Shown here piece by piece: positions 36,224 to 50,651 of a stretch of 64,000 bases of DNA (position 1 is the stretch's first letter; each line of letters opens with the position of its first letter). The notes beneath the pieces were generated by a model. The model searched no databases. It had not been told where the DNA came from and was given only the letters and a program-made list of their open reading frames with translations. This DNA comes from Bullera alba (Eukaryota; Basidiomycota; Tremellomycetes; Tremellales; Bulleraceae), in assembly GCA_001600095.1 (NCBI GenBank), contig BCIX01000003.1, forward strand, positions 1,798,001 through 1,862,000, written 5' to 3'. The translations under genes were made by a program, and so were the position numbers.

Positions 36224-36429
36224 GTCGTAAGACGAGGGATTTGAAGATCGACAGAACGGTGGTAGACGAGGCGAGTGTATGTAATTAGTAGACAACCTCA
36301 TTCTGTATCTATACGCATATCCACTTTTCATAGATCCAGCATGATGCATGGTACAGTCCTCTCTTGGCATCACCGTCCGTTCCATCGCTCCAAAACCCCT
36401 TCTCATTCTCATCGATGGGAGCGAGCTGA

Positions 36430-36837
36430 TCATAGACCAAAGAAACGCCTTGTCCATCCAAATGATTGATACCGCGCAACAGCTAGCACAGATCAGCTAT
36501 CATTCATGAACAAGGTGAATATCTACCACTCACCCCAGTAGCCAAACTGTCTTCCGTACCACCTTCCGAAAAACGGTATCAGAATGACACTGAACACAAT
36601 CTCCATTTGCTTGAGCGATTCCTCCCATTCTTCCTGGATCATGGCGTGTTCCTCCTCAGAGTCGAGATCGGAGTCGTCATCTTCGGACTCTGATGGGAGC
36701 GAGGGGTAGGAGTCGAGACTAGAGGTCGACTTGGTGCGGCGTAACGTGTTCGAGGTAGAGGTCGAGGCCAAGGGTCCGGTATTATCATTGGCGTGAGTGC
36801 TCGAGCTAGGGCCTGCTGTTGGGTATGGTATTGGCAT
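36430..36837 (-). CDS. MIM2-like mitochondrial outer-membrane insertase subunit
   Basis: Small two-exon gene (exon 36534-36837, exon 36430-36482; 357 coding nt, 118 residues). The N-terminal half is disordered with an acidic run (SESEDDDSDLDSEEEHAM). The C-terminal half reads QEEWEESLKQMEIVF, then a hydrophobic segment VFSVILIPFFGRWYGRQFGY, and ends RYQSFGWTRRFFGL. The order acidic region, EEWEESLxQxE, one membrane span, then GRxFGYW resembles fungal Mim2, which with Mim1 inserts helical proteins into the mitochondrial outer membrane. The family is very divergent, so the call is tentative. The intron is 51 nt with a GTGAGT donor and GTGCTAG acceptor. Confidence 0.6.
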
Positions 36838-37151
36838 TGTAGTGATGAGAAGTGATCTGATGTGAGAGGCACAGAGGTTTCAGCGGATACAGGCTCGTAC
36901 AGTATCGGCAAGTATTGATCAGTTGGTGATCAGTAGTACTAGTGCTGCGATCATCATCGGTTCCTCGGCCACTCGATTTGATGCACTGGGTGGTGACCAC
37001 GTGGTTGGAAGTTTAGTTCCGACGGAAGCTGAAATGTTGATTGGGCAAAACCAATTTTGAGATTTTGCAGCACCAGCAGGTCGATACAACCGTTGACAAC
37101 GGTATACAACGCCTCACTTGCGACGAGCACATCAGACTGGACAGGAAGATC
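36838..37151. promoter_or_regulatory. Divergent promoter between the MIM2-like gene and PWP1
   Basis: 314 bp between opposite starts. No factor site was assigned. Confidence 0.4.
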
Positions 37152-39123
37152 ATGTCGGGAACACTGATCTCATCCTTGGCATGGGTCCCAAAGGGCCGAG
37201 CTGCTCTACAGCCCAAAAAATACACTCTGGACGATGAAGAGATTGAGCGGGTCGGCAAGCTGGGTGGACCGGGAGCACTGGAGAAGCTGAGGGAGGAGAT
37301 GGAGAACATGGACGTCGAGGGCGGAGACTGGGAAGAGTGAGTGATAGGTTAGAAGCCTTTGCGTCTGTCAGGCGCCGAGGGCGGTTGATTCGATAACATC
37401 ACGAAAACGAGCACAACTGACGGATGACCTGCAGTGTGGAGGGAGAGGATGAAGAAGGATCTGGCTCAGGGTCTGGTTCCGAAGGTGATGCCGACGAGGC
37501 TAATGGTGATGTGGATATGGATGAGGACAAACCAGCAAAGAAGAGTGATCCCAACGATATCTCGGCTTTCAAGATGGACCAATATGACGAGGAGGAGTCG
37601 AAAGGTGTGGCCATGGGAGCATTTGCCAACGTCAAAGGCTTGTCCTTTTATCGAGACAACAACGAGGATCCTTATATCACGCTGAAAGAGGTGAGCTGGG
37701 GTCGCAGATCTTGAGACTTATGTCCAAACTCACATTCATCAGGACCCAGAAGACGATGAAGAGGAGGAACTGGCCTTGCGTCCGACAGACTCGATGTTGA
37801 TCACGGCTAGGACGACGTCGGACCTATCGGCCCTCGACTTCCACATCTACGACGAACCAAATGAGTCGCTATACGTTCATCACGACCTGATGCTCCCTTC
37901 TTTCCCCCTATGTGTCGAGTGGCTCGACTTTGACTCGTCCAATGCCGCCAGCTCGAGTTCAAAACCTGGCAACTTTGTCGCCGTCGGCTCGTTTGACCCG
38001 ACGATAGAGATCTGGGATGCCGACATGATGGACGGGCTGTACCCACAGTCCATACTTGGTCCCGCGCCATCGCTGGAGAAACCGGAACTAAAGCCCAGAG
38101 GAACGGGAAAGAAGAAGAGAAAGCAGGTCGAGGTCAACGCGGAGTACCACGTTCAGCCGGTCCTCAGTCTGTCCTGGACACCTAATCACAGACATCTCTT
38201 GTTGAGTGGTAGTGCCGATGGAACGATCAAACTCTGGGATCTCACAAGGGAGAGCCCAATGGCTGCTGTGAAGAGCTGGGACAGGATTCACGGAGGAGAC
38301 AAGGTCTCCGCTGTCGAGTGGAACAAGAGCAGTGCAGGCGCGGGTTTGGACAAGGCCGTTTTGAGCGCTGGTTACGACAGAGTGGTCAAAGTTTGGGACA
38401 CGAGAGCCGCCGAGGATGGAATTGGGATCAAGGTCGCGAGTGATGTCGAGTGTGTCAGATGGGATCCATGGGAGCCAACGTCTTTCTTCGTGAGTGCTTG
38501 TAAGGTCTCGAGAATGTCACCTCTGACTCCTGTTCTTTAGGTGTCGCTTGAGAATGGTTTGGTATTGGCATACGACTCTCGAACGTTGCCTTCGTCAGCT
38601 CAGCCAACGAAGAACGGTTTCGGATCACTCTCCACTGCTCAGCCAAAGTACACGTTGTCCGCACATGACGGTGCTGCATCGGCTTTGGACATCAACCCTC
38701 ATATTCGGGGTTGTATCGCCACTGGTGGCATGGACAAGACGGTCAAGATCTGGAATGTGCTTGATGAGGAGACTGAGGGTGTCAAGGGGAGAAAGAGGGA
38801 GATTAGCTTGGTGACGAGTCGGGACTTGGGACTTGTGAGTCATCTGGCCTTGCGTAGAAGTAGCGGAATCGTGGCTAATGAGGTGATAGGGCAAAATCTT
38901 CACGGCTCGATTCTCGCCTGATCCAGAGACGCCACTAACAATCGCTGCGGCTGGATCGAAGGCGACGGTGCAGATCTGGGATGTCGCGTCAAACGCTGGA
39001 GCCAGGAAGGCGTTTGGTGAGAGGTTGAGGAGACACGGTAGAGAATTGGGTGAGATTAAGAAAGGTGGTGGCATCGTTCGTATTGAGGACGAGGACGAGG
39101 ATGTCTCGGATGAGGAGCAGTAG
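37152..39123 (+). CDS. PWP1: Periodic tryptophan protein 1 (PWP1), WD40 ribosome biogenesis factor
   Basis: Nucleolar WD40 protein needed for early rRNA processing. It starts MSGTLISSLAWVPKGRA, the hallmark PWP1 opening, followed by PKKYTLDDEEIERV. An acidic linker (EGEDEEGSGSGSGSE, DVDMDEDKP) leads to MDQYDEEES and the RDNNEDPYITLKED segment. The propeller then shows NFVAVGSFDPTIEIWD, LSLSWTPNHRHLLLSGSADG, TIKLWDLTRE, KVWDTRAAEDG, RGCIATGGMDKTVKIWN and TIAAAGSKATVQIWDVA. Five exons. The stop TAG is at 39121-39123 after an acidic end (DEDEDVSDEEQ). The ATG at 37152 is preferred over an upstream in-frame ATG at 37041 because conservation starts there. Confidence 0.94.
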
Positions 39124-39568
39124 GGTGTTATCCATGTTGTCCATAGAGTTGATGCCATGCTACTCACGATGATTACAACTCGGGCATGCGTAGTCGACTG
39201 AGCGGTGTAGTCTATAGAGTTACTCGGGCAGGCTTTCTCACTCGGCTTAGTCAGCAAAAATGTCGAGCCGCGATTTCACAATTCACGACCGAGTTCGCCA
39301 TATTGTCATCACATCCCATACTTCCTCCTTCTCCCAATTTCTCTTTGCATCCTCCACGACAGACCCGTGACAACCGCCCACACCTCGATCGACTTGACAG
39401 GGCTGACACGCCGTCGAATTCTTGAACGTCTTGACACCACATATCCCACCCCGGTAGCCGAAACCCAGAATCAACGATCAATCTGGACCCGGGGTATTCA
39501 AGTAGATCGATTGTTGATCAATCGGATCTACCTACAGATCGCGGGCTTGTAGTCTGCGCTTGGACCTG
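39124..39568. other. Intergenic region upstream of the SNF2-RING gene
   Basis: About 445 bp. CT-rich sequence near 39310-39360 is consistent with a promoter or leader. No gene was seen. Confidence 0.4.
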
Positions 39569-42500
39569 ATGGAATACCTGGACGTCGAGGGGGTGAATGG
39601 CTTGGGTGCTGGGGGCGAGGGATGGGCTCAATCAGGGTTGGAAGTAGGGAATGAAGGCGATATCACCATGCCCGGGAACGCTTTGACCGCTTCTTACCCC
39701 TCGGAATCGACGCTCGTGCCGCCATCCTCGCTACCAACCTCTTCGCCAGTGACAAGCGCCCCGAGCTCAGCTGTCAACGGTTTCGCATCTCGTCTCGGCG
39801 ATACATCGACCCCATTCCTCTCAGCATCTCCAAATAGAGATAACAAACGATCAGTATTCCAGCCGCCTATCGACGTCGACTCGGACGGCATTGAGATCAC
39901 GGGCGCCAATATCGTCTCTCCCTCCAGACCAGTCAATCACTCGAACGGACATTCTAGATCATACATACATCAAAACCCATCTTCGTCGTATCCAAACACA
40001 ACGCAGGCTTCAAGAGTTTATGACAGCCGACCATCGTCCTCAATGCCAGATGTATCTGCCAACCAACGGAATCATGCTGGACCAAGCAGAAATGGGAATG
40101 GATATGCTGGAGCATCAGCTGCATCGGCCATCGACCTTACCTCGGTCAAGCTCCCTTCACCGCCTCCGATCCCAGATAGCAAGAGGCCCATCTGTATCGG
40201 CGCAGTGCAGTCAAGAGCAATCACGTTGTACCCGTCGCCAGCGATCATGATTGGGCAGGATCCACCAGCGGGTGCAAGGGAGAAATTCCACCTCGTCAAT
40301 TTCATCGGAGCAGAGCTCATCAAAGTCAAGCTCAAGGTGCGTTTGCAATCTCGACAGCGAGTTCACGGGCTGACCCCTTTCTCAGTTGCGGGAAACCGGA
40401 GCAATGCCTCGACGTGATGAGCCATGGTGTCCGCCATCACAGCCCGTCATCCAGGTCATGACTCGTGAGTTCTTCGGGAGTTAGGGTCTCCTCGAGACCA
40501 TTCAGGTGTGAGAGCTGACTGCTGCGTAAAGCTGGTATGTCGTGTTACATCGGTGACCTGGATCAAGTGCTGGCAGAACGCTTCATCCCTCATGTCAGAA
40601 GAGGCATATTGAGATTGGAGGGCTTCGCTCAACGCCTGCACCCAGAGATGGTGAGTGACGACCGGCGCACATATCAGTCATGCCTCTGACCACACGTAGC
40701 ATCAATACGAAGTCAGGATCAACGTGCTACTGTTCACGCTTCCCTCAAATATCCGATATCTCACCGACGACTTCACCGCTACTGGCTTGTACTTGCTCGA
40801 CCCGGTCCCCCCATACGACCCTTCACGACACTCGGACAACCCGCCCTACATCAATTGCCATGGCAGCGGGCAGGTCGCGCTTAGGCTCTTCCACGCCGCT
40901 CAGGCGAGGGCTTTCGGTGGGCTTCCGGCAGACCAATCCAACCAGGTGGAGAAGGCTCGGCTGGTAGAGGTTCAGAGACAGCAGGTGGACGAGGTCTTCA
41001 AGAGTATGGAGGGTGGAGGTGACTTGGAGCAGTCTGATCCTGGTGAGTGATTGGCCGAGTCGCAGGTCGGCGAAGTGTTGGCTGATCTCTTCAAGGCCCG
41101 TACGTGAAGACCGACCTCTTCCCCCATCAGCGTAAAGCTCTTACCTTCTTGTTGCAAAAGGAGCAAGACTGGTCATCACTAAAGTCGGCAAGGAAGTACT
41201 TTACCAAGCTGGATGAGAAGAAAAGGTCCAGGAAGAAGAAAGCAGAGTCCAATGCAGCCGCCGAGACAACCGGGTCAAACACTCCAACGGAATCGGAGGA
41301 GCAGAACTCGAAAGACAAGGAGGACACACGATCGCTCTGGGAGGGGAAGAAGGATGAGAAGGGACGTGTGAGAATCTGGAAGAACAAGATCACACAGGAG
41401 GAAATTAGAACGAAGAAAGGGGAACGACCGCCGGACTCCAAGGGAGCTATTCTGGCAGACGATGTGAGCTAGCCAATACATGAGCAGGGCTGTCAGCTGA
41501 CAGTATCACAGATGGGTTTGGGAAAGACCCTATCAATCGTCTCGCTTATTGCGGCGACGCGGAGTGCGGCAGCTAAGTATGCCAGGACGAAGCTCGAGCC
41601 GGAAGAGGACGACGAAGAGAAGCCAGCTGTGGCGAAGAATGGCCTGACGGCCTCGGATATGAGCACCAGAATCTTTGGCATGCCAGGCCCAGATTCGGAT
41701 GACGAGATCAAGCCCTCCGGCAAAGGCAAGAAGAGGAAGAAGGAGCCTGAGCTTCCTGTTGGCGGTACCTCAGCCGCACGTAGAGCCAGGATCGTCAAGA
41801 GGTCCAGGGCTACGCTCCTACTATGCCCCATGTCGACGATCACCAATTGGGAAGACCAGATCAAAGAGCATTGGAATGGCAAGGTCGAGATTGTCGGAGG
41901 TGCGGCTGGGATTATGCCCCCCGTCAAAAAGTGGAAACCACCCAACAAGAACGGCAATGATTCTGACGAAGACGAAGATTTCGACACTCTGAAGGTGTAC
42001 ATCTACCACGGACCTTCCAGGCGACCTGATCCAGAGTTCATCGGCAGTTTCGACATTGTCATCACCTCGTATAACACCTTGGCGCTTGAACATCGTAAAC
42101 AGAACAGTACAACTGGTGATGAAACGCCAACCACGCCTGCGGAAACGGCCACAAACTCGGACGATGAAATAGCCCTGAATGGCTCCAATGGTGTCCCGCC
42201 GGCAGGACGTTCCGCTAGGCCTGACGTCGATTCCGAGATCAAGGCCGCCGAAGTCGCCGATGCTCTTATCAAGAAGCGGACGAAGAAAGCGCCGAAACCC
42301 ACCAAAGCTACGCCTGGCGCTGAACAGACTAGTCCGTTGCAGGCCATAGATTGGTTCAGAGTGGTATTGGATGAAGCACAGTGAGTGATTTTGCCTCGAT
42401 CTTAGGCGACTGCTGACGCCTTGCAGTTATATCAAGACCCCCACGACCGCCATGTCAGAAGCCGCCTGCGATCTAGTAGCGGACCGGAAGATTGCGCTTA

Positions 42501-44293
42501 CTGGAACACCGATCCAGAACAAGATCGACGACATCTGGGCACTGTTCAAGTTTCTTCGCCTGACACCTGTGAACGACAAGGAGCTATTCCAGAAATGGAT
42601 CGCCAACCCCTGTCGACTCGGTGACACGCTCGGTGTGGCACGACTGCGACTGGTCATGCAATGTTGCACGTTACGACGGACCAAGGACTCAAAAGCGGAC
42701 GATGGCCGAGCCATCCTCAATTTGCCGCCAAGACGAGAGATCCAGCACTGGCTCGACTTGCGGGACGACGAGCGGAAAGTCTACGACGAAAGGCGTATGG
42801 CTGTGCAGAACAAAGTGCACGATCTCAAGGCGACCGGCGAGCTGTCCAAGAACTACGCCCACGTACTGCTCGAGCTGCTCCGATTGCGACAAATCTGCGA
42901 CCATGTCGAGCTAGCGGACAGCGGAGCTGTCGAGGAAGATTACGACGGGACAATCATGGACTACAAGGTCGCCATGTCGGGTATCGAAAAGTACGGCTTG
43001 ACTCAATCTCGAGCATTATCAATCGTGTCATTTTTGAAAGACGGCAATGGAGCCTTGTGTACCGCTTGTGGACACGATTACTCCGATTACTACCCGTCAA
43101 TGGACATTGGGATGGAAGAGGTCTCTGGCGTCAAGGCTGAAGACGGCAAGGGAAAGAAGCCCAGACTCAAGGAAAAGGAGAGACCTCTTCTCACTAGGTG
43201 CCTGCATCTCTGGTGTGAGTCGAGCGTGTCACTGATTTGGACCTTCGCTCACATGTTTTAGGTCCGAAATGTTTCACCAAGTCGATCTACTCGGGCTCGC
43301 TGAAGAGGATCAAAGATGTTCCCAAGCGAGAATGCACTTGCGGCGCCGTCGTCCAGCTTCCAAAAGAAGTCATCGAGGTCATTCCACCCGAGGACGAAAA
43401 GGACAAGGACGCTCCGCCCGAAGAGACCGCTGTGAAGCGACCCAAACGCCAGAAATACACCCGACCCGCGGGAGAAAAGCTCAACTTGTCGACCAAAATG
43501 CAGTATCTGCATGACGAGCTGCTCAAGTATTCCAGGCGAAATCCCCATTCTCCACATTACAACCCTTTCGCCATGACCGAGGAGGATATGGAGGAGGTGG
43601 ATTCCGAGGGCCGACCGCTGGTGACGAAAAGTGTCGTCTTGTAAGCAGCTCGTCCGCTCTTGTGCCGCATTTCAAGCTGATCCCGTTCCTCTAGCTCCCA
43701 GTGGACCACGATGTTGGACAGGATCGGAGACATGCTCGACGAGGTCAAGATCAAATACGCCAGGCTGGATGGTACCATGACTCGAGAGGAGAGAGCAAAA
43801 GCGATGGACGAGCTGAGGTATAACAAACATGTGGAAATTTTGCTTGTTTCCACCAGGGCCGGTGGTGTCGGTCTCAACTTGACCGCAGCGTCCAGAGCGT
43901 ATCTGGTGGACCCTTATTGGTGAGCCAATACAAGCTTGCGGCTCTGTCGTCCAGCTGACACCTTATTTCAGGAATCCCTCTGTCGAAGCACAAGCCATCG
44001 ACCGTATTGTAAGTCTTTGGCCGATGCACGAGTGAGAGAAGACGCTTAAATTGGTACCAGCATCGAATGGGTCAGACGCGACCGGTGTACGCTATCAAGT
44101 TGATGATCAACGATTCCGTCGAGCAGAAGCTGGCCCTGATGCAGGAGAAGAAGGCGTCGTTGGCTCGATTGTCCTTGAATAGCATGACGAAAGAGGAGAT
44201 CATGGCGCAAAAGGTGAGTTAGACTCGAGAGTGTCCGTTCGTCATGCTAATGCTGGACCCCAGGCGGAAGAGCTAGCAAATCTGTTCAGTTGA
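39569..44293 (+). CDS. SNF2-family ATPase with RING finger (Rad5/HLTF/Rad16 group)
   Basis: Large nuclear DNA translocase, probably also a ubiquitin ligase, of the Rad5/16-like group used in DNA damage tolerance and chromatin regulation. The first 200 residues are low-complexity. SNF2 motifs after splicing: I ILADDMGLGKTLS, Ia LLLCPMSTITNWEDQI, II VVLDEAHYIK, III IALTGTPIQNKIDDIWAL, V VSTRAGGVGLNLTAASR and VI QAIDRIHRMGQTRPVYAIKL. Between motifs I and II are two long acidic/lysine-rich inserts. The RING lies between the helicase lobes: CTACG, then after a 40-residue insert TRCLHLWCPKC, then CTCG. The region before the helicase (IGDLDQVLAERFIPHVRR, NVLLFTLPSNIRYLTDDF) is not an obvious HIRAN domain, so the orthology to Rad5 itself is unclear. 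The end is EELANLFS. About nine introns. Confidence 0.9.
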
Positions 44294-44883
44294 AGTGCTT
44301 GGAGGAAGAACAGCAGTGTGACGGAAGACTTGCATATTGCTTGCCGCATATAGATATACAATAGAGACGTATTGTAGCTGACGAGATCATCATATCATGC
44401 TGAACGACACCTGCAGGCTCTTCGCTTTGGCATTTCTACCTACATTGACACGGTGTCAATCGCAGACCGCTGATAGTACTCTAACAGAACAACCTTTGTT
44501 GCGTTCGGCCGATACTTTCGTCGTCGAGCTGCCAGAAGACTCCACTGAATCAAAGGCAAGTCGAGCTGACTACGGCGGATAACACGACGTCAAAGGGAGT
44601 TCAGCCTCGTACGCGTTTCGTGTAGCAAGCCAAATGCGCCAGAAGTCGAGTTGACAAGCAGCCTTCGGCGGCGCCGCTTCGCACAGAGGAGCGACTTTGA
44701 CTAGCGTCGCCTTGGCGAAGGTGATGTGAGGAGTGTCACGGAGAAAGGATAGTAACTTCAGCTTTCTGGCTTATCTAGAGTTTTGGAGGGTGCGAGTTTG
44801 AGTATAAAGCTTGAAAGAGATGCGGACATAGCAACCCCCATCTCAAGTGCTCTACTCACCCCGCTGACACCTTGATCTGCAAG
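44294..44883. other. Intergenic region
   Basis: About 590 bp between the SNF2-RING stop and the small acidic gene. It contains the inverted-looking GCAGCCTTCGGCGGCGCCGC stretch near 44660. No gene was recognised. Confidence 0.35.
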
Positions 44884-45489
44884 ATGAACACTGACAAGGA
44901 TCTGCCCTCGCTGCCCAGCGAAGCCTCTGAACCCCTGGGCAGTCAGCTCGCCAAGGACTCGGAACACTTTGGCTATCTCAACGCAAAGTCGCAAGCCGGC
45001 TCTCAGCAATCCGGCGATCAAGTATCAGCTGAAGAGCCTCAAGATGGAGGGGAGCAGACGGCCGATGGTGAGCCGATCTTACGACAGGCAGGGGGACTGG
45101 GAAAGAACACCTGCTGATTGATCTTGGGCGTAGATGACGCCGATGATGATCCACGCTCAAGGCTGGGCTTCGGAATCACCGTGAGGACATCTGATTTCCG
45201 ATGGAGCAACCTGTCCCAGAATACAGCCTCTGGAAGCACTGGGGTTCCGCCTGATCAGACTAATCAGACTGAGGCCGCCGCACCCGACAACGAAGGTCAA
45301 GAATCGGGGGCTGAGGAAGAGGAGGCTGAGGCGAGAGAGGCTCCAAGCGGTACCAGGTCATCAAAGTCTCGGTGAGTTTCAGCTTGGTTTCAGCCAAAGT
45401 CCCGGATACTTCCCCGTGGTCGAGCTAATAAGGGAACCAGATCCTACGTCAGCCTGTTGAGAGACTTGACCTGCGGATCTGACAAATGA
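44884..45489 (+). CDS. Small acidic protein of unknown function
   Basis: Three putative exons: MNTDKDLPSLPSEASEP... to a GTGAGCC donor near 45067, DDADDDPRSRLGFGITV... to a GTGAGT donor near 45373, and SYVSLLRDLTCGSDK ending at 45489. Introns have normal size and phase-compatible joins, and the frame avoids stops only when they are removed. That supports a real gene of about 160 residues. Composition is strongly acidic and Q/E/S-rich (EEEEAEAREAPS). The segment RLGFGITVRTSDFRW is the only ordered-looking part. No family was recognised. Confidence 0.5.
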
Positions 45490-46140
45490 CATCTGCCAAC
45501 GCGGTGTCAGTATATATGAGGGTGCTGTAAGCTATTGGTCTTGGGGGGGGTTCGAGAAGTGGGCGGTGTGAGCACTGAGTGAGTGGTCGAAATACCGATG
45601 ACGTGCAAACGTTCAATTAGCGCTCCAATGGGCATGTCGCCTGGGATGCATCAGTAGAGTCGGATAGTGGGCAATCAGCCAGCCGACTGTTGACGCGAAG
45701 GCTGAAGCCTCGACCACTAGAGCCGGAAGTCCGACCACTCGAATTTTGCTCGAATTGGACGAGCGAAGCCATGTTGAAGTCGCTCAGTCCAAGATTTGAC
45801 CGCAAAATTTGACCTGAAGCAAGCTCCAACAAGATTCTTCCAAGCTATATCGATCAGAGGGTATTCTCCCTCCTCTCTCGGCCAATCTCAGATACCAAGG
45901 TGTCAGAGAGTTACGCTAAGTACCTGCTGGGCTTTTTGGTGTGCGTCCTTTCGATCCCACTTCGATCGCTGTCCCGATCGTCGGGCATGCCACGTGGCCA
46001 GCAGTCGGCCATTTTGGTCCCGGAGATCTCGGACATGGTATGCCCGTGCCTGGTTTATTGACGACTCGCTGGCTTCTTGTCCCGAGCATCTCTCCATCTC
46101 TGATCTTGCATTCGACTGGCTCCATCTACATTCACGAAAC
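45490..46140. other. Intergenic region upstream of the acyl-CoA synthetase gene
   Basis: About 650 bp. Includes a run of eight or nine G near 45543-45551. It may hold untranslated exons of the acyl-CoA synthetase gene, but no convincing coding exon was found. Confidence 0.4.
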
Positions 46141-48964
<2,824 letters not shown>

Positions 48965-49248
48965 TCGGTTATGCGGGGTATGCGTCATGTCTACTCTAGC
49001 TCTACAGCTGGCGTAGGAGGTCATTGTAGCACAGTACTGTGTTTCGACAACGGGCCAGAGGTGGGCGAGGTCACCCAAGTCTGCGCTATGCATGGTGGCA
49101 CACGTACTTGCACGGGTAAATGTTATTCACTCCCTCCACTTTAATCGCGGTGGCAAGATCCACATACAAGCAAGCAGTTCGTACTTTCTGCAGCAGTACG
49201 AGTCTTGCCATTCGAGTTGTTTCTTATACGGACAACAAGACACTCAAC

Positions 49249-50651
49249 ATGGAGGCCGACAAGAAGAGAAAATGGGACGAGCCCGCTGGGGACGCATCTC
49301 CTGTCGCTCCGAAGCCAAATGATGCCGCCGCAGCGGCTGCCGCCATCGCCGCAAAGATTGCAGCTTCTCTTCGGGGTCCCGCCGGCGCACAAGGAAACGA
49401 GCTGGTCAAAGTGAACGAGAGGGAGGAGGGTTTTATCAAGGACATCGAGATCAACGACTTGAAGAACAGATATGTATTGACGAAAGGGTCGACACAGAAG
49501 CAGGTAAGCAGAGTGTCCTCCAAGGATGTCACGGCGAATTGTCGTTTTCAAGCTGACGTCTTTGATCAGATTTCCGAGGAGACTGGCGCATCTGTGCAGA
49601 CAAAAGGTGTTTGGGTGCCCGACTCGTCAAAGAGAAAGCCAGGAGAGGAACCCTTGTATATCCACATTGTGGGCAAAACGCAGGAAATACTGGATAGAGC
49701 GGTGGAAAAGGTTCAGGATCTGATCAACCAGGAGTTGGGACCTTTGATCGACGAGAGGACATTGGTGGCTAGGAACAGAGCACTGGGACTGCCGCCTCCA
49801 GCGGGAGCCGCGCCCCCAGGCAGGGTGAAGTGGCCGGAGGACAAGCTGTTCATCGGTTTGGAGAGTATGAGGAACTTTAATGTCAGGGCGAAGACGGTCG
49901 GTCCAGGAGTGAGTATAGGTGCAAGGCTTTGCGTCGAGTTTCAGTGCTGATGAGACAATGTAGGGTATCTTTGTCAAGTACATCCAGGCCGAGACCGGAG
50001 CTAGAGTGCAGATCAAAGGCATAGGATCGGGATTCGTGGAGAACGACACTGGACGGGAGTCGGACGAGCCAATGCACATCAACATCGCGTGAGTGAATTT
50101 CACCAAAAATGGTCAAGTACTCGTTGTGCTGACTGAATCCTAGGGCGCCTAATTCGGATCAGGTCGAACGGGCCAAGGTCCTCGCCGAGGATCTAATGCT
50201 GGTTCTGAGACAGGAGTACGAGAAAGCCAGAGGGGGACAGATGCAGGGTCAGGGCGGCGTGTATCAGCAGGGCTATGGCTCGTATGCTGGCAGCGGCGGG
50301 CAGGATCAGGGCCAGTATGCAGGATACTACGGAGTGGGTGCATCTCAGCCTTTGGAGGTGATGTGTGTTGACGTATCGCAGCAGCAACAAGATGGTACCA
50401 CGCCAGGGTCGCAACCTCCTCAGACACCGGCTCAAGGTGGAGCTGCGCCAGCAGCACTGCCACAGCCGGGAACCGAGGCGTACCAGCAATATGCAGCGTA
50501 CTGGGCTGCTTACGGTTACGATGTCAATGATCCACAATGTAAGTTGTCCCAATCCGATATCTACTATCAGCTAATTCCGCGATTAGTCCAAGCATGGCAG
50601 GCGTCGCAGTACGGCCAGCAACAGCCAGGTGGACAGACTCCCGCAGCCTAG
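49249..50651 (+). CDS. KH-domain RNA-binding protein, KHDC4/BLOM7-like
   Basis: Probable splicing-associated RNA-binding protein. It begins MEADKKRKWDEPAG with an alanine-rich stretch (AAAAAAIAAKIAASL). A first KH-like unit reads IEINDLKNRYVLTKGSTQ joined to ISEETGASVQTKGVWVPD. A second reads KLFIGLESMRNFNVRAKTVGPGG joined to GIFVKYIQAETGARVQIKG, with the GxGS loop and HINI strand. Tandem units spaced like this, with the second of the SF1/STAR-like type, match KHDC4. The C-terminus is Q/G/Y-rich (QQGYGSYAGSGGQD) and prion-like. About five exons, and the stop is TAG at 50649-50651. Confidence 0.85.

Noticed and set aside
45541..45552. G run near the acyl-CoA synthetase promoter considered as a G-quadruplex
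   Set aside because: Only one G tract is present; a quadruplex needs four.
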